Program-made: the position numbers and the translations under genes
Shown here: positions 6,960 to 13,993 of the stretch, piece by piece
How positions within the stretch are numbered: position 1 is the first letter of the stretch
How the letters are laid out: each line of letters starts with the position of its first letter
The notes under the pieces: generated by a model
Database searches by the model: none
What the model was told of the DNA's origin: nothing
The model's input: only the letters and a program-made list of their open reading frames with translations
Assembly: GCA_018715025.1 (NCBI GenBank)
Contig: DVMK01000156.1
Span: 1-16,025 of the forward strand
Direction of reading: 5' to 3'
From: Candidatus Caccousia avistercoris
Lineage (GTDB): Bacteria; Bacillota; Clostridia; Oscillospirales; Acutalibacteraceae
DNA: 16,025 bases

Positions 6960-7090
6960 GTATACCACGGATGCCGGAGCATGTCATCCGTATTTTGTAT
7001 ATGGCAGGAAAATTTTCTGTTCACCGGCATTCCGTGCAGAAGCCGGGCAAACCGCCGCCCCGGGCGGCTGTGCGTAAGGAGGAAAAGAGT

Positions 7091-7546
7091 ATGAAGCTGG
7101 CGGAAGCATTGCAGGAACGGGCAGATCTGAACCGGAAGGTGGAGCAGCTGAAAAACAGGCTGGTTCATAACGTGCTGGTGCAGGAAGGGGAAACCACCGT
7201 GGAGGATCCGGAACGGCTGAAGCAGGAGCTTGACGATTCCCTCCGGCGGCTTTCTTACCTCATCGCCCGCATCAACGAGACGAACGGCAAAACCAGGGCG
7301 GGCGGGCGCAGCCTGACCGAGCTCATTGCAGAGAAGGACGCCCTTTCCCTGAAAATCCGCTTGTATAAGGAAGTGGCTTACGAAGGAAGCCAGGTTTCCT
7401 ACCGGGCCAGGGGCACGGAGATCAAAATAAAGCCCGCCATTTCCGTGGCGGACTGGCAGGCTGAAATTGACAGAATGGCAAAGGAGCTGCGCCTGCTGGA
7501 CAATACCCTGCAGGCGGCCAACTGGAGCGCCGAGCTGCTGGAATAA
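7091..7546 (+). CDS. DIP1984 family coiled-coil protein
   Basis: A 151-residue protein starting MKLAEALQERADLNRKVEQLKNRL. AAGGAGG (7077-7083) lies 7 nt before the ATG at 7091, so the longer in-frame opening from 6953 is rejected. The sequence matches the DIP1984 family (sometimes labelled septicolysin) along its whole length: NxxVQEGE.xVEDPERLKQEL, LIARINETNGKT, LTELIAEKDALSLKI, and a C-terminal helix VADWQAEIDRMAKELRLLDNTLQAANW. It is almost all helix with heptad character, probably cytoplasmic and oligomeric. The function is not established; from memory, relatives sit near RNA-repair genes such as RtcB and band-7 proteins. A GCCGCCC/GGGCGGC inverted repeat (7054-7068) lies just before the ribosome binding site. 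A partly tRNA-like stretch follows the stop. Confidence 0.92.
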   Translation: MKLAEALQERADLNRKVEQLKNRLVHNVLVQEGETTVEDPERLKQELDDSLRRLSYLIARINETNGKTRAGGRSLTELIAEKDALSLKIRLYKEVAYEGSQVSYRARGTEIKIKPAISVADWQAEIDRMAKELRLLDNTLQAANWSAELLE

Positions 7547-7547
7547 A

Positions 7548-7669
7548 CGCGGGCTGGTAGCAGAGGCAGAGCGAATGCAGGGCCGCCGGCGGCCAAAAGC
7601 CGGCTATTGGTCACACCGAAGGGCAGGTGCGGGGTTCAAGTCCCCAGGCATCGTTATGCCCCGACCGCG
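7548..7669 (+). ncRNA. Candidate structured, partly tRNA-like RNA
   Basis: Between the DIP1984 and DUF4261 genes the plus strand shows a D-arm-like stretch GGTAGCAGAGGCAGAGCG (7556-7573), a hairpin GCCGGC/GCCGGC with an 8-nt loop (7585-7604) in the place of an anticodon arm, and a clear T-arm-like hairpin GGGG-TTCAAGT-CCCC (7631-7645). A hairpin GGCAT-CGTT-ATGCC (7647-7660) follows, and CGCGG (7548-7552) can pair with CCGCG (7665-7669) to close the whole. No ordinary acceptor stem or anticodon loop fits, so it is not a standard tRNA gene. It could be a tRNA-like RNA of an RNA-repair type locus or a decayed tRNA. Confidence 0.5.
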
Positions 7670-7787
7670 CACATCTGTACCGTGCATTCCGGTTATCGTT
7701 ATCACCAGGCATTGGCTGCGTCTGCGAGGGTGGGAACGGGGAATTCTGAAACGAAAGCGTCACGCTGTGGTTTTGAGGAGGAGCAAT

Positions 7788-8660
7788 ATGGAAGAAGTAT
7801 TTCAGCAGGATTTGAAGGGAGAGGGCCCCGCGCCGGGCGGCCCCTTCCTCATTCAAATGCTGTTCCGGGAACCGGTTCCCATGCCGGAGAAAGAGGCCAT
7901 GGCCGCGGCGCTGGAGCGCCATGTGGGGAAGGTGGAAGCTTTTTGCCACGATGAAAAGACGGCGGGCTTCGCCGCCCTGGAGCGTGTGGCGGAATTCCGC
8001 GACGGGAAGGCCCCCGTGCAGCTTATGGTGATGGGCTGCACCCGCTTTGAGGGGAAGGGCTTCGACGCCTTTCTCATGAGCCAGATGTGGGACTGCAAGG
8101 AGGACCGGGAACGGATTTTTCAGGAATGCCGGTACCAGGCGGTGGGCGTGGACATGCTGGCGGCGGCGCTTCCCGCCCTGGAGCGGGCGAATCTGGACAT
8201 GGATTTTCTGGACGCCCTGGCAGAGCTGTACCCCTCCTGCCAGGCCTTCTACTTCCAGAACTGCGGCAAGCTGCTTTTGGCGCAGCAGGTGCGGGAGCAC
8301 GCCGTGCAGGGCCCGGACCGGTTCATCCGTTTCGGGGTCATCGCCCGGTTTTTCAATATCCAGGGCACGGAGGATATGCTGGTGGACACCGTAGGGATGA
8401 GTACGCTGTTCCTGCCGGATCTCCAGTATCATTTTCATGGGATGGACCCCAACTGGGTGGTGAACCATGCCTACAACCTGGCTTCGTATCTGCTGCTGAA
8501 CGACTGCCCCATCGAATCCGGCGAAACGGTAGACGGCGTCGCCGGCGGGAAGATGGACCGGTCTGTGCAGTGGAAATGCCAGTATGAGGAAGCCCTCATT
8601 CAGCCGCCCCGCCATGTGCTGGACGTATGCATGGGGCCCTACGCCGCGGGCAGCCGCTAG
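7788..8660 (+). CDS. DUF4261 domain protein
   Basis: A 290-residue protein. The ATG at 7788 has GAGGAGGAG 5-8 nt upstream; the longer in-frame opening from 7467 runs through the DIP1984 gene and the structured stretch and is rejected. The N-terminal half begins with MEEVFQQDLKGEGPAPGGPFLIQMLFREPVPMPEKEAMAAALERHVG, followed by beta-rich segments (APVQLMVMGCTRFEGK, FDAFLMSQMWDC). Residues about 196-275 match DUF4261: MLVDTVGMSTLFLPDLQYHFHGMDPNWVVNHAYNLASYLLLNDCPIESGETVDG. No catalytic motif, signal peptide or membrane helix is seen, so it is probably cytoplasmic. The function of the family is unknown. The gene ends 32 nt before a strong terminator. It may be co-transcribed with DIP1984 and the structured RNA region. 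Confidence 0.9.
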   Translation: MEEVFQQDLKGEGPAPGGPFLIQMLFREPVPMPEKEAMAAALERHVGKVEAFCHDEKTAGFAALERVAEFRDGKAPVQLMVMGCTRFEGKGFDAFLMSQMWDCKEDRERIFQECRYQAVGVDMLAAALPALERANLDMDFLDALAELYPSCQAFYFQNCGKLLLAQQVREHAVQGPDRFIRFGVIARFFNIQGTEDMLVDTVGMSTLFLPDLQYHFHGMDPNWVVNHAYNLASYLLLNDCPIESGETVDGVAGGKMDRSVQWKCQYEEALIQPPRHVLDVCMGPYAAGSR

Positions 8661-8692
8661 GGAAGCTGGCAGCGCAGATTCTAAACTTTTGC

Positions 8693-8734
8693 AAAAAAAC
8701 GCTTTCTCCGGCACTCCGGAGAAAGCGTTTTTTT
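8693..8734. terminator. Bidirectional intrinsic terminator between convergent genes
   Basis: A perfect 19-bp inverted repeat, 8693-8711 with 8716-8734, has the loop CACT. The core is CGCTTTCTCCGG / CCGGAGAAAGCG, flanked by seven A on the left and seven T on the right, so it works as a terminator on both strands. It lies between the DUF4261 gene (plus) and the kinase-like gene (minus). Confidence 0.95.
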
Positions 8735-8752
8735 CACGGGAAAGAAGGCTGT

Positions 8753-9286
8753 TCAGCCGCCCTCGCCCTGTATGAGTTTCGCCAGAAGGGCGGCGTTTTC
8801 CTCCGGCGGTTTCGTTCCGTCGGCCCGCAGAACAGGGCACGCCAGGGTTCGCACCCAGGCTTCCGCTTCCTCCTCTGGCCGGGAGTCTGCCATGCGGAAG
8901 AATTCCTCTTCCTCGCGGTACAGGTCCCCGCCTGGCAGCATTCTGGCACCGAATTTTTGGAAAGAGCGTTCCCGCACCCGCTGCAGGCGAATCTCCTTCG
9001 GGGCGTGAAGAAGAACAGCGTACCGATAAAAGGGAAGGATTCGTTCCCCAAAGTTCCCCTTTACTGCGGCAAGGACAAAACTCCCCTGTTTTTGGATCGT
9101 CTGGAATAAGAGCTCCTCCGCCTCTGCCCGGGAACGGGGAGAGGCGTACGGGCGGCTGGGATCCGATTTGGGAAAAAACAGATCTTCGCTGTCCAGAAAA
9201 GAAAAACCGAGACGTTCCGCCAGCACCTGCCCCAGCGTGCTTTTTCCGCTGCCGTTCAGGCCGCAGAGAACGACCCCGGTGATCAC
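8753..9286 (-). CDS. Small P-loop kinase-like ATPase
   Basis: A 177-residue protein. The start is the GTG at 9286, which overlaps the TGA of the YdcF-like gene by four bases (GTGA) and has GGGGGA just upstream; the longer frame to 9499 is only the shadow of that gene. A Walker A motif lies near the N-terminus (GLNGSGKST, residues 9-17), followed by FLDSEDLFFP, which resembles the acceptor-side Asp of shikimate/gluconate-type kinases. Later the chain has AVLLHAPKEIRLQRVRERSFQKFG, like the LID and basic helix of nucleoside monophosphate kinase folds. It is likely to phosphorylate a small molecule or nucleotide, but the substrate is not visible. It is a cytoplasmic protein, translationally coupled to the preceding gene, and ends before the bidirectional terminator. 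Confidence 0.85.
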   Translation of the reverse strand: MITGVVLCGLNGSGKSTLGQVLAERLGFSFLDSEDLFFPKSDPSRPYASPRSRAEAEELLFQTIQKQGSFVLAAVKGNFGERILPFYRYAVLLHAPKEIRLQRVRERSFQKFGARMLPGGDLYREEEEFFRMADSRPEEEAEAWVRTLACPVLRADGTKPPEENAALLAKLIQGEGG

Positions 9287-9891
9287 AAATCCCCCTGCAG
9301 CAGCTTCTCTATGTCGGAATATTTCACCTGGTCGCCGCAGCGGCGCAGCTCGCCCAGCACACGGCTGACGCCCCGCTCCGTTTGGTACCAGTTGTCCCTG
9401 GTGACGTCCTGCAGGCCGGTGGGGCACACCAGCAGGCGCGCCTGCGGGAAGGCGGACTGGTAGAAAAACAGGGCGCGCCTGGCGTGGAAGGGGTTGCAAA
9501 CCAGAAGCGCCGTGCGCACCGCCAGCCCCGCTTCGTCGCAGGTAAGGCGGGCCAGCTCTGCGTTTTCCCGTGTGTAGGAGGAACGGTTTTCCTCCAGCAC
9601 GGCGGCTGCGGGCACCCCGTTTTTCACCAGCACATCCTTCAGAAAGGCGGCTTCCGTCTCGTAGGGGCCCGGGTACTGCTCCCTTTTAGAGGCGGGCCCG
9701 GGGAATGCGCCGCTTTTTATGCTGACGCCGCCCCCTGCCAGGCACAGGGGGGCCAGGCCCTGCCTCCAAAGCCTGGCGGCCGTTTCGCCCAGTTCAGGGT
9801 CAACGCCCCCGACAATGAGGATAAGATCGGAGGGCTCCGGCGTGTCCTCCACGAAGATAAAATCAGTGACAGCCTTCAAAATCGCATTCAT
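9283..9891 (-). CDS. YdcF/DUF218 family protein
   Basis: A 202-residue protein starting MNAILKAVTDFIFVEDTPEPSD at the ATG of 9891, with GGAGG 5 nt upstream. An in-frame ATG at 10095 would run through the terminator of the DUF4132 gene and is rejected. DUF218 hallmarks are in order: DLILIVGGVDPELGETAARLWRQGLAPLCLAGG (22-54), a long insert with a YETEAAFLKDVLVKNGVP helix, ENRSSYTRENA (101-111, the ESRST-like motif), and ALLVCNPFHARRA (128-140). The family has a Rossmann-like fold; E. coli YdcF binds S-adenosylmethionine in vitro, and no reaction is settled. Unlike SanA-type members there is no N-terminal membrane helix, so it should be cytoplasmic. It is co-transcribed with the kinase-like gene through a GTGA overlap. 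Confidence 0.9.
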   Translation of the reverse strand: MNAILKAVTDFIFVEDTPEPSDLILIVGGVDPELGETAARLWRQGLAPLCLAGGGVSIKSGAFPGPASKREQYPGPYETEAAFLKDVLVKNGVPAAAVLEENRSSYTRENAELARLTCDEAGLAVRTALLVCNPFHARRALFFYQSAFPQARLLVCPTGLQDVTRDNWYQTERGVSRVLGELRRCGDQVKYSDIEKLLQGDL

Positions 9892-9934
9892 GGCAACCTC
9901 CGGGACAAAATTTTTCGCAGAAGTTCTTTTTTCC

Positions 9935-9943
9935 ATTTTATCA
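9935..9943 (-). promoter_or_regulatory. Possible extended -10 promoter of the YdcF-like gene
   Basis: On the minus strand TGATAAAAT (9943-9935) is an extended -10 element, TG-A-TAAAAT, about 43 nt before the start codon. A -35 box is weak: TTACAA lies 19 nt upstream. It is downstream of the DUF4132 terminator, so this pair of genes is likely to have its own promoter. Confidence 0.4.
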
Positions 9944-10013
9944 CGGGCCCGTCCCGGTTTTGTAAGCAAATGATGAATAGGCTGTAAAAATGGATCCCTC
10001 CCGGCAAAAGAAG

Positions 10014-10045
10014 GGGGCGCAGGGCTTTTTCGGGCCCTGCGCCCC
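10014..10045 (-). terminator. Intrinsic terminator of the SWIM-DUF4132 operon
   Basis: GGGGCGCAGGGC (10014-10025) pairs perfectly over 12 bp with GCCCTGCGCCCC (10034-10045), with an 8-nt loop. On the minus strand it is followed by CTTCTTTT. It lies 31 nt after the TAA of the DUF4132 gene and closes that operon. Confidence 0.88.
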
Positions 10046-10076
10046 TTTGAAGATCGGATTCTGGGAAAAGGGCGGC

Positions 10077-13000
10077 TTACCGCTCGCTTCTCCAATTGGG
10101 ATTGGTTTCGCTGCTGGAAGCGGTGGCCTTCTGCAGCTGGTAGACAATTTCGCTGAAATACCGGGGCTCTACCCGGCCGAGGGGAAGAAGATCCTCCTTT
10201 TTGGGTTCGTCGTACACATAGCTTCCCCGCTTCACGGTGCCGGCCGGGTAGAACACGGCGTCGTACACCGTCACCGTGTCCCCCTGGCCGCCCACAAAGC
10301 TGCCGGAGAAAGAGAGCTCTACCCCCAGCTCGCCGTCCTCCCGGTAAAAGTCGTAGAAGCCGCCGGCGTCCTGCACAGAGCCCCGGTACCAGCCCAGCCC
10401 CAGCAGCTTGCCGGAAAGAGAGAGGTCCAGCAGCATGCGGCCGCCGAAGCGTTCCAGGGCGGTCTGCTCCTTTTCCTCCTCGGTGACGCGGAACACCGGG
10501 CGGTCCAGCTGTTCTATAGACTGGGTGACCTCGTAGTCCTCCAGCTGCTGCCGCCAGCCCTCCAGCTCCTCCTGAGAAAGCTCAATGGGGTGTACCAGGC
10601 CGATGCTGCCCTGCTCCGGCAGGGTGTACTCCTCCTCGTCCCGGGTGTTAAAGCTGCCGTCCTCCATGTAGCGGAAGGTTTCCTGCAGGGCGCCGTTTTC
10701 ATACACGCCCCAGATGAGGCTGATGGCAAACTGATGCATGACCGGGTTTTTCACAAACAGCTTTTCCCAGGCCTCTACGCTCCACTGCCGGTTGACGGAA
10801 AGGGCCAGCTCCAGCCGCAGCTTCTGGGCGGAGGCGGTGGCCTTCAGCTGCTTCTTCAGCGCCTTGAAGGCCGCGCTGGCCGCCTCGGCCTTCTCCGCAT
10901 CGTCGTTCTTGCCGGGGGCCGGCATGGTTTTCAGCCGCTTCCCGTTCCCGTCCTGCACCTCAAGCTCCAGCGCGGGGGAAAGGGACACGGTAAAGCTGCG
11001 GGGGCCGTAGTCGAAGGTGCGGCGCATGTCCTCCCCAAAGCCCAGGTCCGGCACAATCCGATCCGCCAGCTCCTCCGGGGAAAGGCCCAGCTTTTTGGCG
11101 GCCTCCCCCAGGGCCTGGCCAGCCGCCGCCTTCACCTGCCGGAATTTGAACTTCCGGGAGATGCTGTCCACCGTGAGAAGGGCCTCCGGCGCCGGGCTCA
11201 GGGCCAGGGCGTACACGGCGTCGCAGGCGATGGCCCCCCGCGCGTTCTGGGGCCATTCGTTGATCTGGTGCTTCAGCTTGGCGGCGGCCTCGCTTCCCCC
11301 GTACAAGGCGGCGAAGGTGAGCACCCACTTCTGCTTGGACTGGGCCCCTGCTTCCAGCCATTTGTCCAGGATTTCACAGGCAAAGGCGGCCAAATCCTCT
11401 TGCTTCAGCGCCCCGGCAAAGGGGGAACAGGACTCTGCCGGGTTTTGCTCCCAGGTTTCCATGCAGCAGACCAGCAGGGCCTGCAGCAGCTCCTCTGAAG
11501 CGGAGGAACCGTCCGCTTTGCGCACCGGCAGGCAGGGGGTGTCGAACAGCCACTGTACCCGCCGCTTCTTGCCCCCCTTCAGCATGGCGGCCGTCTGCTC
11601 TTCCAGGGTGGCGGGGGCGGCCCCGCCCTCCGCCTGCCCGTCCTCCGGGGCCGCCAGCCCCAGCAGGCCGCGGCACAGGGCCAGCAGCTTCTGGCTTTTC
11701 TCCCTCTGCAGCAGGGCTTCCAGCTCTGGCCGGAATTCCTCCGGGCCCCATTTCCGCAGAACCTCCAGGCCCATTTCCCGCACGGCGGCTTTTTTCGAGA
11801 GAAGAAGGCCTTTGATTTCCTCCGCCCACTCCCGGTGGCCGCTGTACAGGGCCAGCAGCAGCTCGCGCACCTGCTTGGAGCTGTCCCCCGCGCAGGCCAG
11901 CAGATCCTCCCGGTACTCCCGGGGGAATTGATCCATGGCGGTCAGGGCCGCGTATCGGGCGAATACCGAGCCGTTTTGGGCGATCTCCGGCAGCTCCCCG
12001 GCGAATTCCCCACGGTGGGCGGAAAGGTACCGGGCCGCGCCGTCCAGGCAGGCGTTTTTCTCTTTTTCCATGTACACGTACTGGTACACCAGCCCGCCTG
12101 CCGCCAGCCGGTCAGAAAGGGGCAGCCCGGCGTCTGCCGCCAGCTGCAGAAAATTCTCCATCCCCTCGGCCTTGGACTTGTCCGCCCTTCGGAACCAGGC
12201 GCTTTCCATGGCCGCGCTCAGGCCGCCGCAGGCGCACACCGCCAGGCAGCGCCCGGCGAAGGCGTCGTTGCCGTAAAGCTGCACATAGGCGGGAAGGGAG
12301 TTGTTGTAAAACCAGCTGGAAATGCTGCCCACCGGGTATTTCCGCAGCAGCTCTTCCAGGCCCTCGCCGGTGGAAAGGTAGCGGATCACCAGCTGGTTCC
12401 CCACGGGATCCGAAAAACAGGAGGCCAGGTTGTCAATAATCTGCTGCCGCTTGGAGGCGGCAGCGCCCCCGACGGCATTTTCCACAATCTGGGGAGCCGC
12501 CTGGCGCAGGCGGTTCAGCACAATCTGGTTGCTGTTGGAAACCGTCTCTTTTGCCGCAGCCTCAAACGCCTGGGGATTCCGGGCGGCCAGCAGGCGGAGC
12601 AGCTCCAGCCACAGGGCGTCCAGCTGTTCCAGGCTGCTGAATACCCCCGCCGCGGCGTAGAAGGGGGTGTTGCCGGAAAACAGCCGTTTCATGGAAAGAT
12701 GGTCCGCCAGCCAGGGCAGCTTTTTCTGCGCGTATTCCAGCGGGGCCGCCCAGAAGCAGAGGGGAAGAACAAGCTGGGGAACCGCATGCAGGTACAGCGA
12801 CAGAACCCCCTCGGCCAGGGGAAGCCGCTCCAGGGCAAGGAAGGCGCACACCGCCGTCATGGACGAATCCTGAGGCACCTGGCGCACCCCGGCCAGCGCC
12901 GGGGCAAGGGACTTGGGCATCGGCTTGGAAAAGTCGCCCTGCTCCGCATAGCGGCGCAGGTCTGTCAGCTGGCCGGGCGTGCAGGTCTTTCCTCCCAGGT

Positions 13001-13676
13001 CCCACAGGGCCGCCTGCAGGCAGCCGGAAAGGACGTTTTTCATCTCATGGGATTTGTCCTCCCCCTCCTGCCCGCCGAACAGCCGCTTCAGCAGGCCGGG
13101 CTTTTCCTCCGGCACGGCGTTCAGGTACAAAGCGGCCAGCAGGCCCCGCGCCCCGCCGCCCCGGCAGGCCCACAGCTCTTGGGCGTCCGCCAGAAGCTGG
13201 GGGTCCCGGCGGCTCAGCTCCGTCAGCTCCCGCAGCATCAGGCCGTTCTGCAGGCGAAAGGCTCCGTCTGCCTGCAGGGCTGCCTGGGCGGCCGGGCCCA
13301 GCAGCTCCCCGAAGGAAGCGCCATGGCACACCGACGACTCCTGCCATTGGCGGCGGTTGAACTGCGCGGGCAGGGCCGCCAGCAGGGTGGGCCCGCCCAC
13401 CGCCCACAGCGCCTTCACCAGCCGGGGGCACAGCTCTGGCTTGCGCTGCAGCCAGCGGGCCATCAGGTCCCCGGCGCCGGAAGAACCCTGGGGGACCTTG
13501 GCCTGAAAATTGACGTAAGCGCTTTTGCCCACGCCCTCCAGCAGCGTGGGATCCTCCGGCTGCTCCGGATCCAGGTACCGAAGCAGCGCTTCCCGGTCGC
13601 TGCCGTCGGCCCCCAGCCTTTCCAGCACCTGGTTGATCAGATTGTGTTCCTGCTGATGCATCGATTCTATTCTCAT
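10077..13676 (-). CDS. HEAT-repeat and DUF4132 (MolR/YehI-like) protein
   Basis: A 1199-residue protein. The ATG at 13676 overlaps the TGA of the preceding gene as ATGA, with GGAGG 7 nt upstream, so the longer frame to 13703 is not chosen. The first ~850 residues are alpha-solenoid, with HEAT-like units visible around residues 590-690 (AAVREMGLEVLRKWGPEEFRPELEALLQ). The C-terminal ~335 residues (from about 866) fit DUF4132: ELADRIVPDLGF, RTFDYGPRSFTVSL, GKRLKTMPAPGKNDD, AFKALKKQLKATASAQKLRLE, RQWSVEAWEKLFVKNPVMHQFAISLIWGVYE, GLVHPIELSQEELEGW and DRPVFRVTEEE. E. coli YehI/MolR has the same domain, next to MoxR, vWA and SWIM genes. No WGR domain is seen here. The biochemical role is unknown; a scaffold or target-recognition part of a MoxR-type system is inference. 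Confidence 0.92.
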   Translation of the reverse strand: MRIESMHQQEHNLINQVLERLGADGSDREALLRYLDPEQPEDPTLLEGVGKSAYVNFQAKVPQGSSGAGDLMARWLQRKPELCPRLVKALWAVGGPTLLAALPAQFNRRQWQESSVCHGASFGELLGPAAQAALQADGAFRLQNGLMLRELTELSRRDPQLLADAQELWACRGGGARGLLAALYLNAVPEEKPGLLKRLFGGQEGEDKSHEMKNVLSGCLQAALWDLGGKTCTPGQLTDLRRYAEQGDFSKPMPKSLAPALAGVRQVPQDSSMTAVCAFLALERLPLAEGVLSLYLHAVPQLVLPLCFWAAPLEYAQKKLPWLADHLSMKRLFSGNTPFYAAAGVFSSLEQLDALWLELLRLLAARNPQAFEAAAKETVSNSNQIVLNRLRQAAPQIVENAVGGAAASKRQQIIDNLASCFSDPVGNQLVIRYLSTGEGLEELLRKYPVGSISSWFYNNSLPAYVQLYGNDAFAGRCLAVCACGGLSAAMESAWFRRADKSKAEGMENFLQLAADAGLPLSDRLAAGGLVYQYVYMEKEKNACLDGAARYLSAHRGEFAGELPEIAQNGSVFARYAALTAMDQFPREYREDLLACAGDSSKQVRELLLALYSGHREWAEEIKGLLLSKKAAVREMGLEVLRKWGPEEFRPELEALLQREKSQKLLALCRGLLGLAAPEDGQAEGGAAPATLEEQTAAMLKGGKKRRVQWLFDTPCLPVRKADGSSASEELLQALLVCCMETWEQNPAESCSPFAGALKQEDLAAFACEILDKWLEAGAQSKQKWVLTFAALYGGSEAAAKLKHQINEWPQNARGAIACDAVYALALSPAPEALLTVDSISRKFKFRQVKAAAGQALGEAAKKLGLSPEELADRIVPDLGFGEDMRRTFDYGPRSFTVSLSPALELEVQDGNGKRLKTMPAPGKNDDAEKAEAASAAFKALKKQLKATASAQKLRLELALSVNRQWSVEAWEKLFVKNPVMHQFAISLIWGVYENGALQETFRYMEDGSFNTRDEEEYTLPEQGSIGLVHPIELSQEELEGWRQQLEDYEVTQSIEQLDRPVFRVTEEEKEQTALERFGGRMLLDLSLSGKLLGLGWYRGSVQDAGGFYDFYREDGELGVELSFSGSFVGGQGDTVTVYDAVFYPAGTVKRGSYVYDEPKKEDLLPLGRVEPRYFSEIVYQLQKATASSSETNPNWRSER

Positions 13677-13993
13677 GCTTCTTCCTCCGTTTCTTCTTTC
13701 CATTTATTTTCCACTGCGTCCAGCGCCAGCTTTTTCCGGCAGAGACGCAGGTATTCCACCGCCTGGCTTACCGCCCCCGCCAGCGGGAGCGGATCCGGGC
13801 TGAATTCGTGGCGCTGCCGCTGCAGCAGCCCGTGGATTTCGCGAAAAAGCTTCGCCCCGGTGTGCAGCCCGGTGGACTCGCACTCTTCCGCCAGGGACAA
13901 AAGCCGGGCGGCGCTTTCCGGCGGGAAGCTGGCCGCGCCGCATTGAAGCAGGTCGGCCAGGGCGGCCAGCAGCTCCTCCAGCAGTTCCTTCAC
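13673..13993 (-). CDS. Small helical protein between SWIM and DUF4132 genes
   Basis: A 106-residue protein. The chosen start is the GTG at 13993, which overlaps the SWIM gene's TGA as GTGA and has GGGGGGA 6 nt upstream; a TTG at 14008 is possible but has a poorer site. The gene ends in an ATGA overlap with the DUF4132 gene. The sequence is almost entirely helical: VKELLEELLAALADLLQCGAASFPPESAARLLSLAEECESTGLHTGAKLFREIHGLLQRQ, then SQAVEYLRLCRKKLALDAVENKW. No metal, nucleotide or membrane motif is seen. I do not know the family. The double translational coupling implies production in step with its two neighbours, so it is probably a subunit or chaperone of the same complex; that is inference. 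Confidence 0.85.
   Translation of the reverse strand: MKELLEELLAALADLLQCGAASFPPESAARLLSLAEECESTGLHTGAKLFREIHGLLQRQRHEFSPDPLPLAGAVSQAVEYLRLCRKKLALDAVENKWKEETEEEA

Noticed and set aside
7548..7669. An ordinary tRNA gene
   Set aside because: The T-arm-like hairpin is good, but no 7-bp acceptor stem, standard D stem or readable anticodon loop can be drawn, so only a tRNA-like candidate is reported.
7611..8840. 409-codon minus-strand frame
   Set aside because: It crosses the bidirectional terminator and is the shadow of the DUF4261 gene; no family match or binding site.
8753..9499. Longer start for the kinase-like protein
   Set aside because: The first 71 codons overlap the YdcF-like gene out of frame and have no family features; the GTG at 9286 gives the usual distance to the P-loop.
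9990..11498. 502-codon plus-strand frame, and 11835-13946
   Set aside because: They lie opposite the DUF4132 gene, are rich in Gly, Leu, Pro and Gln, have no domain, and the first begins within the operon terminator.
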